Shown in pieces: positions 44,129-52,490 of a stretch of DNA of 64,000 nucleotides (position 1 is the stretch's first letter; every line of letters starts with the position of its first letter). The notes beneath the pieces were generated by a model. The model was not told the origin of the DNA and made no database searches. It worked only from the letters and a program-made list of their open reading frames with translations. The translations under genes were made by a program, and so were the position numbers. The DNA is from Verrucomicrobia bacterium LP2A. GTDB taxonomy: Bacteria; Verrucomicrobiota; Verrucomicrobiia; Methylacidiphilales; Methylacidiphilaceae. The stretch spans positions 744,001 through 808,000 of the forward strand of contig JAFS01000001.1 in the NCBI GenBank assembly GCA_000526255.1, given 5' to 3'.

Positions 44129-44156
44129 TCTTTTCTGTTCCACCGCAAGGAGAAAC

Positions 44157-45032
44157 ATGCCAATCAGACCCCTACTGATCTCTGGCGTCGTCGGCCTCTG
44201 CTTCCTGACGCTGATCGGATGCGCCTCCCATGAGCGAACGGCCGCCGTTCCCGTCGACCCCGCGCTGATCCAAAACAGTTACGACTACACCAAGCCACGC
44301 GATGTGCATGACAAGACCAAGCCCGTCTACATGCTCCCCGTAATCAACACCGGTTGGGTGAAGGCCGACGTCGATTCGAAGACCGGGCAGTGGCTCGGCG
44401 GGCACTATGTGGGAACGGTAGTCGACCAGGGGCACTGGGCGACGCTGGAAGAGGCGGAGCTCTCCGGAAGGCCCTACATGAGGGCTGACAATGGCCAGAT
44501 GATCGTTCCCAATCCGGTAGACGCCAATCCCGGTACGGGAGATAATGGGATGGAGATCGACCTGACGACCATGCGCAAGCGGCTCGATAAGCTGGAAACC
44601 GCGATGGTGGACGCCGTTCCGAGCAATCCCGCGAGGGAGTCAATCGCCGCCAATGCGGTACAGCGGAAGAAAGGGGGTTCGCCGACAAAGAGCTTTCCGT
44701 CCATCCAGGTAGGCGAGCCGGAGATGGAGGGGGCGACGGGGAAATCATCCGCTGGGCTGAGGCGCGCCAAGCCTTCCGCAATTACGGTGGGAGACGAAGA
44801 GCCGAGGCAGGCAGCCTCTTTGTCGGAAGGGCAGGGGGGCCGGGCCAGCACCGTCCTCGAGGTCCCCATCGGCAAAGCGGGTCAAGCCATGGCGGTCAAG
44901 GCACCTCAGGGCGACTATGTCGTCCTTGAGTTTCTGCCCAAGCGCGCCGTCAAGGCGGTCTATCGCGGCCAGACGATCCGCAGGCTTGCTCCCGAGGGCA
45001 AGGATGTCGTGCAGTTGACCCTTCCGCAATGA
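44157..45032 (+). CDS. TraV/VirB7-type lipoprotein
   Basis: 291 residues with lipoprotein signal MPIRPLLISGVVGLCFLTLIGC (Cys22). Contains SYDYTKPRDVHDKTKPVYMLPV and a VGTVVDQGHWATLEEAE domain, a coiled coil (about 145-165) and a C-terminal beta region ending AVYRGQTIRRLAPEGK. It is the lipoprotein that follows a VirB10-like gene, the place of TraV in F-type systems, though longer than typical TraV. AAGGAG precedes the ATG. Confidence 0.7.
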   Translation: MPIRPLLISGVVGLCFLTLIGCASHERTAAVPVDPALIQNSYDYTKPRDVHDKTKPVYMLPVINTGWVKADVDSKTGQWLGGHYVGTVVDQGHWATLEEAELSGRPYMRADNGQMIVPNPVDANPGTGDNGMEIDLTTMRKRLDKLETAMVDAVPSNPARESIAANAVQRKKGGSPTKSFPSIQVGEPEMEGATGKSSAGLRRAKPSAITVGDEEPRQAASLSEGQGGRASTVLEVPIGKAGQAMAVKAPQGDYVVLEFLPKRAVKAVYRGQTIRRLAPEGKDVVQLTLPQ

Positions 45033-45057
45033 GGCTGCCAGGCTAGGGATCGGGCGG

Positions 45058-46638
45058 TCAGCCGGTTGCTGCAATGCGTTTTGCCGTCCTACCGGGCCGC
45101 AGACGCATCCGGCTTGCCTCGAGGTCGAGCACCGGCTGTACCTCACGGGAAACGGCCTCCACGTCAATCTCCATGCGCATGCAGAGCTCCCGGAGAAGAT
45201 CCGGAACCTTGGAAAGGTGGTCCGCCTCCAGCTCGGAGCTGAAGAGGAGATCCACAAGAAGAGCCCGCCGCTTGGAAGCATCGAGCGAGAGACCGAGCGC
45301 CACGGTCTCTTCGTGCGTTCCGAGCTTGGTCTGCTGCCGCTCAAAGACGGCAGCGACAACCAGCCGCGGTACGAGCCGGAGAATGCAACCGAGAAAGAGA
45401 TCGTCGAGGCAGACGTCGCTTCGCAGAGCGGCCTTTTGGCTCGCTTGCGTGACCAGAGAACGGCAGCTCAACCGGATGAATTCTGCTTGCTGCTTCTCGT
45501 TTTGCTTCCGTAGATTTTCTTCGGTGAGGAAAGCATGGGCCTTCCGAGCGAAGGCGTGACCTCGCCGTTTGAGCGCCGAGAGCGCTTCTTCCTTCCGCAC
45601 AACCAGGTGGATCGTCCCCACCGGGCTCCGGGCAAGAATGAGGCGCAATCTCGAGTCGGGGTCACGACGCTGAAGCTCCTCGGCTAGGAGAGAGCTCCAT
45701 CTGCGTCCCGACGGATCCCATGGGCACTTGGCTTCGAGATCGACGTATCGCGACCGTTCGGTCAGTTGCGAGGTCCCCAAGATGAACTCGTCCACCGCCT
45801 CGGCATCGGGCAGGACTCCTTTGCCCTCTGCTTGAGCCCGTCGGCAGCGGCATGCCCAGTCCGCCTCCCGCTTGCGCGCAAAGCAGTCGGGATCGGTGCA
45901 GATCATCGGATCGGCAATGTCCGAATAGAGGTCTTTGGCATTCCCCGTGCGCCTGGGGCAGTCGAGGCAACTGGGGGTGTCGGGAAGCAGGGTCTCGGCG
46001 TGGAGGGAAAAGTCCGCCTTCCGCAAGTCCAAGAGGTAATGCTCGAGCACGAGCGCGCCCACCTCCGCTGTGGAAAGCCGCTTGGCCAAGGCCTCTGCTG
46101 TCACAAGCGACCGAAGTTCGGGAAGGGGTATCCGGGCAATGTACCAGCCTGTCCGCCTCCCCATCCGACCGGTACGGATCGACTCCTTAGCGGCCTCCGG
46201 GAGATGATTGAGCAGGAGCATCCGTGCGATATAGTCCCGTCCCTTGCCGATCACGGAGGCCGCCTCTCGCAGGCTCATTTTGCCTACGTCGATCATTGCC
46301 TGCAGGCCCGCCGCCTCTTCGATTGGATTGAGACCCGCACGCTGGACATTCTCCATCACGGCGATGCTAATCGCGATCTTCTCGTCGAGATCTCGGACGA
46401 AACATTCCATCGTGGCCCGGCCGAGGCGGCGACAGGCGCGCCATCGCCTCTCCCCGGCGACGATCTGATAGCGATCCTCGCCACGCGGCGTCACGAGGAT
46501 CGGATGAATCAGCCCCTGGCACTCGATCGATTGCGCCAGCTCGGCCAACCCTTCCTCGGAGAAGACCTTTCGCGGGTTGTGCGGCGAAGGAATAATTTGA
46601 TCCAAGGGAAGTAGCTTGATCTCGAAGCCGTTCTTCAT
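45058..46638 (-). CDS. parB: ParB/RepB/Spo0J-family protein
   Basis: 526 residues. The ParB N-terminal motor-like domain is clear: IPSPHNPRKVFSEEGLAELA, GLIHPILVTPR, IVAGERRWRACRRLG and AVMENVQRAGLNPIEEA, followed by a helix-turn-helix (MSLREAASVIGKGRDYIARML, about 140-165). A Cys-rich stretch (CLDCPRR...CTDPDCFARK, about 235-265) may bind zinc. ParB-type proteins usually bind parS and work with ParA, but no ParA is visible. Overlaps the sigma gene upstream by four bases, suggesting a regulatory rather than segregation role. Confidence 0.92.
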   Translation of the reverse strand: MKNGFEIKLLPLDQIIPSPHNPRKVFSEEGLAELAQSIECQGLIHPILVTPRGEDRYQIVAGERRWRACRRLGRATMECFVRDLDEKIAISIAVMENVQRAGLNPIEEAAGLQAMIDVGKMSLREAASVIGKGRDYIARMLLLNHLPEAAKESIRTGRMGRRTGWYIARIPLPELRSLVTAEALAKRLSTAEVGALVLEHYLLDLRKADFSLHAETLLPDTPSCLDCPRRTGNAKDLYSDIADPMICTDPDCFARKREADWACRCRRAQAEGKGVLPDAEAVDEFILGTSQLTERSRYVDLEAKCPWDPSGRRWSSLLAEELQRRDPDSRLRLILARSPVGTIHLVVRKEEALSALKRRGHAFARKAHAFLTEENLRKQNEKQQAEFIRLSCRSLVTQASQKAALRSDVCLDDLFLGCILRLVPRLVVAAVFERQQTKLGTHEETVALGLSLDASKRRALLVDLLFSSELEADHLSKVPDLLRELCMRMEIDVEAVSREVQPVLDLEASRMRLRPGRTAKRIAATG

Positions 46639-47555
46639 TCCGTCTCCTCCACGTTCTCCTCCTCCCGAGAGGCAATCTGGTTGAGTTGATGGGCACCCAC
46701 TCCGACGGGAAGCGGATGCAGCACATGGCAGCGCTCCTGGCGCAGAAGCCCGAGCCGCATCGCCTGGAGAGATCGCCCCACGATGGATTCAACCTGGTTT
46801 GCGGAGAGACCAAGCCGCTTGGCAATCTCCCGTGAGCTCAACGGGCGGTGCTCCTCCTCGTCGAGCCCAAAGGAAAGGCGGACGATGCGCCGCGCCTGCG
46901 GATCAAGCCCTGAAAGAAGCATCTTGAGGATGAGCAGACGATCTTCTTGTTTCCACTCTTCCTGGTGATCCGCTTCATCGGGAGCGGGCAAGAGATCGAG
47001 GGAAGTCCGGTCATCCTCATCCCCAGGGCGCCCGACCCGAGCGTGAAGGCTCGCATCTCCGCGATAGACTCCTGCGATCAAGGCGATGGTCGATTCCGAG
47101 CAGCCCCACCGTTGGCCGATTTCTTCCCAATCGAGCCCTTCCTCCAGCAAGCGCTCCATCTTCCGATAGGCTCGAAAGACCCAAGCGGGCCGGCGGACTG
47201 GGCTGCGGTGGCTTTGCGCAAACTCCCGGACGCGATTCCCGATGTGATGGACGGCGTAGTCGAGGAAACAGACACCAGCGGAAGCCTTCCATCGCTGGAG
47301 CGCGTCCATGACTCCGATCCAGCCGACGTTTTCGGCGTCCGGCCACAGGTCGGCTCTTCCCGGCAAATAGAATCGGGCTGCCTCCTTTCGAGCCGGCTCC
47401 GTATGCCCGCAAAGCCATCGCAAGTCGCCGGGATCGCCCGCCTGGGCGGCCAAGACCCGGGGCTGCTCCTCGTCCAACCGGCCTTCGTATTCCTTGGTGC
47501 GCTCCCGAGCGCGGACGACCCACCTGAGTCCCTTTTTTTTCCGTAGAGCTTTCAT
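46635..47555 (-). CDS. sigma-70-family sigma factor with regions 2 and 4
   Basis: 306 residues from ATG 47555, after GGAGGAGGG. Region 2 (about 85-145) reads LWPDAENVGWIGVMDALQRW then FLDYAVHHIGNRVREFAQ; region 4 (about 225-275) reads LDPQARRIVRLSFGLDEEEH and LSSREIAKRLGLSANQVESI, with the -35-recognition helix. A RpoD-like alternative factor without region 1. Its partner gene by overlap is parB, so sigma and ParB are coupled. With the factor at 15717 it could direct the island's promoter set. Confidence 0.88.
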   Translation of the reverse strand: MKALRKKKGLRWVVRARERTKEYEGRLDEEQPRVLAAQAGDPGDLRWLCGHTEPARKEAARFYLPGRADLWPDAENVGWIGVMDALQRWKASAGVCFLDYAVHHIGNRVREFAQSHRSPVRRPAWVFRAYRKMERLLEEGLDWEEIGQRWGCSESTIALIAGVYRGDASLHARVGRPGDEDDRTSLDLLPAPDEADHQEEWKQEDRLLILKMLLSGLDPQARRIVRLSFGLDEEEHRPLSSREIAKRLGLSANQVESIVGRSLQAMRLGLLRQERCHVLHPLPVGVGAHQLNQIASREEENVEETE

Positions 47556-48213
47556 TCTTCCCCCTCCTCCTTTCTGTTCTTTTTGGGAAAACGGCACTCC
47601 GCTTGGCAGAAGCTTAAAAGCAACTGCAGGGAATCTTATGTTACGTTTGTGTGATTTTTTTTCCCGACCGCTCTTAACAAGGCCTCGGCCGCTTTCTCTA
47701 GGCCTCCTCTGAGGCGGCAACGGAGATTTCATGGGTTCTCGCCAGGAAGACGAGCTTGCCGTGATCGGTGAGGAAGGTGCGAAATCTTAATGAATCCCGC
47801 GCCGGAGCGCGGACAGAGCGTGGAGGAAGCTACGGCCTTTGCGCGCTCGATGGCGAGGAAGACCCAGCGGGTGGCGGTCGCCGCCCGGCAGAATGCCAGA
47901 ATTTCCGGCGTTCTCCTCCTTGGTCGTGCGGGGTGCGTCTCTCATCACTCTCCCCTCGCGTCTTCCGCTCGCCACAACCTCTCGCAGCAGAGCACGCCCC
48001 ATCCCGTAACCCGCGCCATTGGCTCGTACGGGATCCTCCAGAGCCTGAGAGCAAAGGAATAGCCCCTCGGAGCGTTGCCGCAGAAAAACTCGACCGGAGA
48101 AAGAAATCGGATGATTCAGACTGCGCCGCAGAAACCAGCCGCCTCCGCATCAGAGACTCTGCCCGACCTTCCTCCGAGTGACACCGCGAGGTCGATCGAC
48201 CCACGGGAGAGCC
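47556..48213. other. 658-base intergenic region, divergent transcription
   Basis: Lies between divergent operons and must hold both promoters. The part next to the sigma gene (47600-47690) is unusually AT-rich for the window and includes an 8-base T run (47657-47664). Minus-strand TAAGAT lies about 80 bases before the sigma start. Open frames of 70-137 codons exist on both strands between 47768 and 48204, but none has a convincing start and they contradict each other, so I call no gene. Confidence 0.5.
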
Positions 48214-49593
48214 ATGAACAACTCATTGGCCGCTCTCCTTGGCATCATCCTTTTATGGATCAGCACCGCTTCCAGCTTTGCCGAGGTTCCTTCGAGGCCC
48301 CACCGGGGCGATCCTCTCGATCGTGGGATTGAGAACCTCACTCTTCACGCGGAAGAAGCTGGGCGCTGGCTCTACCGTGGAGCCCGGAAATGGAACCGAG
48401 CGATCACGCCCGCATGCCTCGCCCTGGCCATCGGGATCGCCGCGTGGCGCGTCATCCGCAGGCGCTCCAATGGCGGGACGGCAGCCCAGATCCTGCTCTA
48501 TCTCTTGCTCTCACTTCTCCTCTCGTTCCGAGCGCCCGAGATCTTCTTTCATCCCTCCAAGGGTCTCCTGCCGCAGGCGGCACGCCTTACCGCCCTTCGC
48601 CTCGCCCGTCTTTCTCCTGAGCGCGCGCAGGGAACGAATCTGCGACAATGGTGGAGAGGGTGGCTTGGCAGCCTCGACGATCCGAGCGCCTGCAAGCTTT
48701 CGCCTGTTTACGCCCAGGAGAGGGTCCTGGGCTTTCCGGAAGGGGGATCCCAGGCGCGCCGCTTTCTCCTCGATCAGGCGCGCCAGGCGCTCATCGCCAC
48801 GACAAAGCAAGATCTGCTTCCCGGCAAGAAGCTCGATCATGCGATCAACGCTCTCCTTCTCCTGGCCGAGAGGAAGTTGCTCCGCCTTCTCTTGGTTCTC
48901 TGCCTCGTGCTCCTGGGCGTCTCCTTCTTCCTCTTCTCGCTCCTTCATCTTCTCTTCTGCGGGGGAAGCGCTCTTCTTTGGGAGCTGATCATGGCCACGG
49001 CGCTCGTGGCGCTCCCTCTGCTTCTGGTGACATCTCCCCCACGCTGCGAGAGAGCCTGGCTTCGGCTCTTTCTTGCGGCTTCGCTCGTCCCGATCGCCTG
49101 GCATCTCCTCTCTGCCGTCTCCTATCTGGGCCTGACAACGCTCTTTGCCTCGGTCCTCGGGGAAAGAGGCCTCCTGAGAGAGCTTCGAGAGACGGGAGGG
49201 GAGCTGCTCAAGGGAATGATCAGCAAAAGATCGCTCCTTCTCTCGTTCTGGTCGCTCACCCCGGAACTTCCGCGAACGATCCTTCTCGGACTGTATGAGC
49301 TGATGGCGGGATTGATCAGCTTCTCCACCGTGGCGGTCGCTGTCTGCTCCACCGTCTTTCTGGGGGCGATCCTTCCGTTAGCTGGCGCATGGTGGAGCTG
49401 GCGCCGAACGGGAGCGATGGCCGATTCCCTGATCGCCGGATGGAGGGATCTGCGCCGCGAGATCGCCCTCGCCGCAACCGCCCTCGGGAGCTTCCTGGTC
49501 ACACAGCTCGCCCGGCTCGACGCCGAGGAGCCAGCCATTGCGGGCACCAAGGATCTACCCGAGGGAGAGGTAGGAGCCCAGGCAGCGCAATGA
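48214..49593 (+). CDS. polytopic inner-membrane protein, possibly VirB6/TraG-like
   Basis: 459 residues; signal-like first span (MNNSLAALLGIILLWISTAS), then spans near 69-82, 92-110, 225-245, 250-275, 290-315 and 365-400. The C-terminal part has LDAEEPAIAGTKDLPEGEVG. First gene of the operon leading to VirB2-VirB3-VirB4, where VirB6- or TraG-type channel subunits can occur. Start supported by GGGAGA. Since a TrbL/VirB6-like gene already exists at 26504, the role is open. Confidence 0.6.
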   Translation: MNNSLAALLGIILLWISTASSFAEVPSRPHRGDPLDRGIENLTLHAEEAGRWLYRGARKWNRAITPACLALAIGIAAWRVIRRRSNGGTAAQILLYLLLSLLLSFRAPEIFFHPSKGLLPQAARLTALRLARLSPERAQGTNLRQWWRGWLGSLDDPSACKLSPVYAQERVLGFPEGGSQARRFLLDQARQALIATTKQDLLPGKKLDHAINALLLLAERKLLRLLLVLCLVLLGVSFFLFSLLHLLFCGGSALLWELIMATALVALPLLLVTSPPRCERAWLRLFLAASLVPIAWHLLSAVSYLGLTTLFASVLGERGLLRELRETGGELLKGMISKRSLLLSFWSLTPELPRTILLGLYELMAGLISFSTVAVAVCSTVFLGAILPLAGAWWSWRRTGAMADSLIAGWRDLRREIALAATALGSFLVTQLARLDAEEPAIAGTKDLPEGEVGAQAAQ

Positions 49594-49725
49594 CCTGACC
49601 TCTATCCTAATAGCATTCGGAGATGCCTCGAACCGGCTTCGGGAAAGGCGATCCATTCTCCTCAGGCCGGCTCAGAGGCAGGGGAGGCGAAGGCCGTCGA
49701 GCGGCCTCACGGAAGGAGAGAGTGC

Positions 49726-50454
49726 ATGATGAGAAAATTGGGGGTCATCGCTATTGCTGCTCTTTGGGGAGCGACATCCTGGGCGGATCCTCCGCCGATC
49801 CTGCCACGGCTTCCGGCAGAGACGAGCCCAGCCTCGCCCACGTACAAGAAGGACAAGGCGGGGGGCGCAACCGATGTGGAGAATGGCCGTGCGCCACGAG
49901 CGCCAGCGACGCCTTCCCCGACGGCAGTGGAGCTTCAGCCGGCAAGCGGCGCCAATCCAGCAGCGGAGGAGACAACCGGATCGGACGAGGCGGCCGCCAA
50001 GGAGATTCAGCCTCTGGACGCGGGGGCTGCCGGCGTCGTTCTCGACTTTCGGACCCGTGAGCTGATGGAGCTCAAGAGAATCGCCCGAGAGCTGGGCGGC
50101 AATCTCGTCATCACGATCGAGCCCCGAGGGATCTCTCCCGCCGATCTGATCATCCCGCTCAAGAGCTCGGGCCTCTTCGAGGTCTCCGCCAAGGATGGAA
50201 AGACCTTCTTGATCACTTCGAACGGCGAGGGCCAGAAGCGCGAGATGGAGCGCGAGATTGCCGCCCTGGCACGAAGGCAGGCGGCCCTCTTGCGAAATAT
50301 CGAGGTGCTGGAAGCGATGCGGGCGGAGGGGAGGATTCCCGACCCGACAGGCGGGCAAGGGCAGGGGGACAAGAGCAGCGTCGCGGAGCAGGAGGGATCT
50401 CCCGGCACGCCTCCTCACGCTGGCGGTTCCGAATATCCTCTTCCGACGAGATAA
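49726..50454 (+). CDS. secreted protein with small beta domain
   Basis: 242 residues; signal peptide about 1-21 (ending TSWAD). A Pro/Ala-rich linker leads to a domain (about 105-165) with VVLDFRTRELMELKRIAREL, GGNLVITIEP and FEVSAKDGKTFLITSN, reminiscent of short secretin/STN-type domains as in the protein at 10432, then a coiled coil. GGAAGGAGAG lies just before the ATG. Stop and next ATG are one base apart. A bridge between the T4SS and pilus-like parts is possible. Confidence 0.6.
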   Translation: MMRKLGVIAIAALWGATSWADPPPILPRLPAETSPASPTYKKDKAGGATDVENGRAPRAPATPSPTAVELQPASGANPAAEETTGSDEAAAKEIQPLDAGAAGVVLDFRTRELMELKRIARELGGNLVITIEPRGISPADLIIPLKSSGLFEVSAKDGKTFLITSNGEGQKREMEREIAALARRQAALLRNIEVLEAMRAEGRIPDPTGGQGQGDKSSVAEQEGSPGTPPHAGGSEYPLPTR

Positions 50455-50455
50455 G

Positions 50456-51208
50456 ATGCGCCAGCTGCGCCTCGCGATCTTCGCCTGCCTCCTGGTTGCA
50501 TCGGGCGCAAACGCCCTCCGCGCACGGGAAATCCCCGACCTGCTCGGCAGGCCGAAAGCCACGGCGGCGCCCAAGCCGGAAGAAGCGAAAGAAGGCCATC
50601 TTCCTCGGAAGGAAGCCCGCGGGGATGCGCCGCAGGCGCAGCCACAGATCGATCGGCCGGAAGCGGAGCCGCTGCGGCGGCTCTTGCCCGGGGCGATGCG
50701 CAAGAGCCTCGCTCTGCCGGAGGAGAATGGATACTGGATCGCCCGATGGATTCATCCCGATGGCCAAGAGAGCGAGCCGATCCCGCTCTGGATCGACCGG
50801 GAGGGGAACGGCCATCTCCTCCTCCAGGCCACGATGGTCCTGGGGGAGGATGAGGCGCCGCGGATCCGAGCCCCGCGCGTCTCCGCCTGCCAAGTGCTGA
50901 GCCTCTTCCGGGAGCCGGGAGGCGGCTTCCGTCCCGTCGCCTCGGATGTCTGGATCGAGCTGTCGGGACCGGGCGGAGCGGCCGGGTATCGCCAGACGGG
51001 GAAGGGGCGCTGGAGCGGTACCGGGAAGCTTGCGGCCGCCCGCAATGTCTTTTCCCCGTTCTCATCGGCCCTCCAGGAAACGACCGATCCCGAAGTCCAC
51101 CGGCTCGCCGGCTTTCGCTGGCCCGATCTTGCGCTCGTTCACCTCCGCGGGAATCCGCCGGCTTTTGAGGAGTCAGAGGATGCGCCACGAAACGCGACGG
51201 CAGAATAG
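50456..51208 (+). CDS. secreted hypothetical protein
   Basis: 250 residues; signal peptide about 1-23 (MRQLRLAIFACLLVASGANA). After a charged, Pro-rich stretch comes a beta-rich domain: NGYWIARWIHPDGQESEPIP, RAPRVSACQVLSLFREPGGG and RQTGKGRWSGTGKLAAARNV. A single cysteine in the mature part. Not recognised; its place in the virB operon implies an envelope component. Confidence 0.65.
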   Translation: MRQLRLAIFACLLVASGANALRAREIPDLLGRPKATAAPKPEEAKEGHLPRKEARGDAPQAQPQIDRPEAEPLRRLLPGAMRKSLALPEENGYWIARWIHPDGQESEPIPLWIDREGNGHLLLQATMVLGEDEAPRIRAPRVSACQVLSLFREPGGGFRPVASDVWIELSGPGGAAGYRQTGKGRWSGTGKLAAARNVFSPFSSALQETTDPEVHRLAGFRWPDLALVHLRGNPPAFEESEDAPRNATAE

Positions 51209-51280
51209 TGGGGAGGAGCCGCCGTCCGCATGGCGAAGGCAGAAAAAAAATTCGAGCCGACCCGAAATCACATCGGGCTG

Positions 51281-51287
51281 TCCTATT
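51281..51287 (+). promoter_or_regulatory. island promoter-like motif (GCTGTCCTATT)
   Basis: TGTCCTATT ends 9 bases before the ATG of the VirB2-like pilin gene, allowing separate high expression of the pilin. Confidence 0.55.
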
Positions 51288-51296
51288 CAATCCCCC

Positions 51297-51638
51297 ATGA
51301 AAACAAACCTTCCATCCGTTGGTTATCGTGCGTTCTTGGGAACCCTGCTGGTGCTCTTCGTGCTCGTCAGTGCCGATTCGCTTTGGGCGCAGGCTGTGGT
51401 GCCGTCGCTGCAGGGATCGAGCGGGTATTCGGCACCGATTGTCGCGGCTCGCCAGATCCTCACCGATTATGCGTTTCAAATTGCCATGGCGATGCTGGTC
51501 TTTGGAGGCGTGATGTGGTTCTTCAATCGACCCGCGTTCACGATCGGGGCGATCGTGGCCGCCGCCGTGATCTACGGAGGGCCCTGGCTGGCCCAAGGCG
51601 TTGCGACTATGGCAAGTTCTGCCGCAGGGGGGCATTAG
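51297..51638 (+). CDS. VirB2/TrbC-like pilin
   Basis: 113 residues: long signal peptide (about 1-32, ending DSLWAQ) and a mature region with two hydrophobic helices (about 58-75, FQIAMAMLVFGGVMWFF, and 80-100, FTIGAIVAAAVIYGGPWLA) joined by a short basic loop (NRP). This is the standard form of VirB2/TrbC pilins, which polymerise into the T4SS pilus. It is followed by a small membrane protein and VirB3- and VirB4-like genes, the classical order, and has its own promoter-like motif. Confidence 0.82.
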   Translation: MKTNLPSVGYRAFLGTLLVLFVLVSADSLWAQAVVPSLQGSSGYSAPIVAARQILTDYAFQIAMAMLVFGGVMWFFNRPAFTIGAIVAAAVIYGGPWLAQGVATMASSAAGGH

Positions 51639-51723
51639 GCTATCGGCAATCCCAGTCCCATCGGGCTTACGATGGCGGAGAGGAAAGGATTCAGAAAAAG
51701 ACTTCTCAGGAGGGCGAGGATCT

Positions 51724-51990
51724 ATGGACCAGATGCCGACCATTCCTTGGATCCTCGCTCAATCCCTCTCCCAGCCGGTGATCTCGGTGGTTCAGACGGC
51801 CTATGAGCAGATCCTGGCTCCCGTTAGCCTTGAGCTTCTTTCTCTCTACACGATCTACCTGGGGCTTTCGCATTCGATCCACACGGTCGAAGCGGAGCGC
51901 TGGTTTGCCTTCTTTGCAGGAGCCCTGGTGATCGTAAGCGCAACGGGCCTCGGACAGATCTTCCTGCAGGCTTTCGCAGGGGGGCAGTGA
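51724..51990 (+). CDS. 88-residue membrane protein
   Basis: Starts MDQMPTIPWILAQSLSQPV; two hydrophobic helices (about 32-50 and 58-80, FAFFAGALVIVSATGLGQIFL). Lies between the VirB2-like and VirB3-like genes, so possibly a second pilin-like or assembly subunit. An open stretch before it (51639-51723) holds no gene. Confidence 0.65.
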   Translation: MDQMPTIPWILAQSLSQPVISVVQTAYEQILAPVSLELLSLYTIYLGLSHSIHTVEAERWFAFFAGALVIVSATGLGQIFLQAFAGGQ

Positions 51991-52094
51991 GGCATTGCCG
52001 GATAGGGTAGAGAAGAGCAATGCGATATGGCAGAGGCTGCTCACGCTTCTAGAGTAGGAAGAGGTGGCTCGACAGAGGACAGAGAACACAGCTC

Positions 52095-52490
52095 ATGATC
52101 GATTCCAATCGAGGAGGAGTAGGTTTTCAGCCGGCCTACTCGTTTTCCAAGCTGCAGAGCGACCCGGACAAGCGGGGCGGCCTACCGGTGACTCGCTCGG
52201 TTGTCCTCGCCAACGAAAAGGAGACCTTCCTCGGCCTCGAAGGGCCGCTGATCTTCGTGCCCGCCTTCGTCTTCATTACCCTCCATAAGATCACGAAGAA
52301 CTTCCCCCTCTGCCTCCTCGTCGTCGTGGCGATCTACCTTTTCCTCCGGATCTACTTGAGTGACAAGCCAAAGGACTTCCTGAAGCTGATGGCGGACTAT
52401 CACCAGATCCCAAAGCGATATGAGCATCGCTTCCGCAACGTCCTGGCTCGCTACGATCCTTCTACCATATTCACCCGGCGCGTCTCATGA
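52095..52490 (+). CDS. VirB3-like inner-membrane protein
   Basis: 131 residues; one hydrophobic hairpin (about 52-63 LIFVPAFVFITL and 70-88 FPLCLLVVVAIYLFLRIYL) with soluble ends. VirB3/TraL proteins are short with a membrane hairpin and sit just before VirB4, as here. Overlaps the VirB4 start by four bases (ATGA). Confidence 0.7.
   Translation: MIDSNRGGVGFQPAYSFSKLQSDPDKRGGLPVTRSVVLANEKETFLGLEGPLIFVPAFVFITLHKITKNFPLCLLVVVAIYLFLRIYLSDKPKDFLKLMADYHQIPKRYEHRFRNVLARYDPSTIFTRRVS

Noticed and set aside
41645-44158. An 837-codon open frame on the minus strand
   Set aside because: It lies antisense to the VirB8/VirB9/VirB10-like operon, which has signal peptides, overlaps and ribosome sites. The frame is open only because of the high G+C content.
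47768-48204. Several open frames of 70-137 codons on both strands
   Set aside because: They overlap each other, have no good ribosome sites or recognisable residues, and lie between divergent operons.
49603-50060. Start at 49623 after TATCCTAATA as a separate gene
   Set aside because: Its frame overlaps the secreted-protein gene at 49726, which has a ribosome site and signal peptide; the translation is low-complexity.
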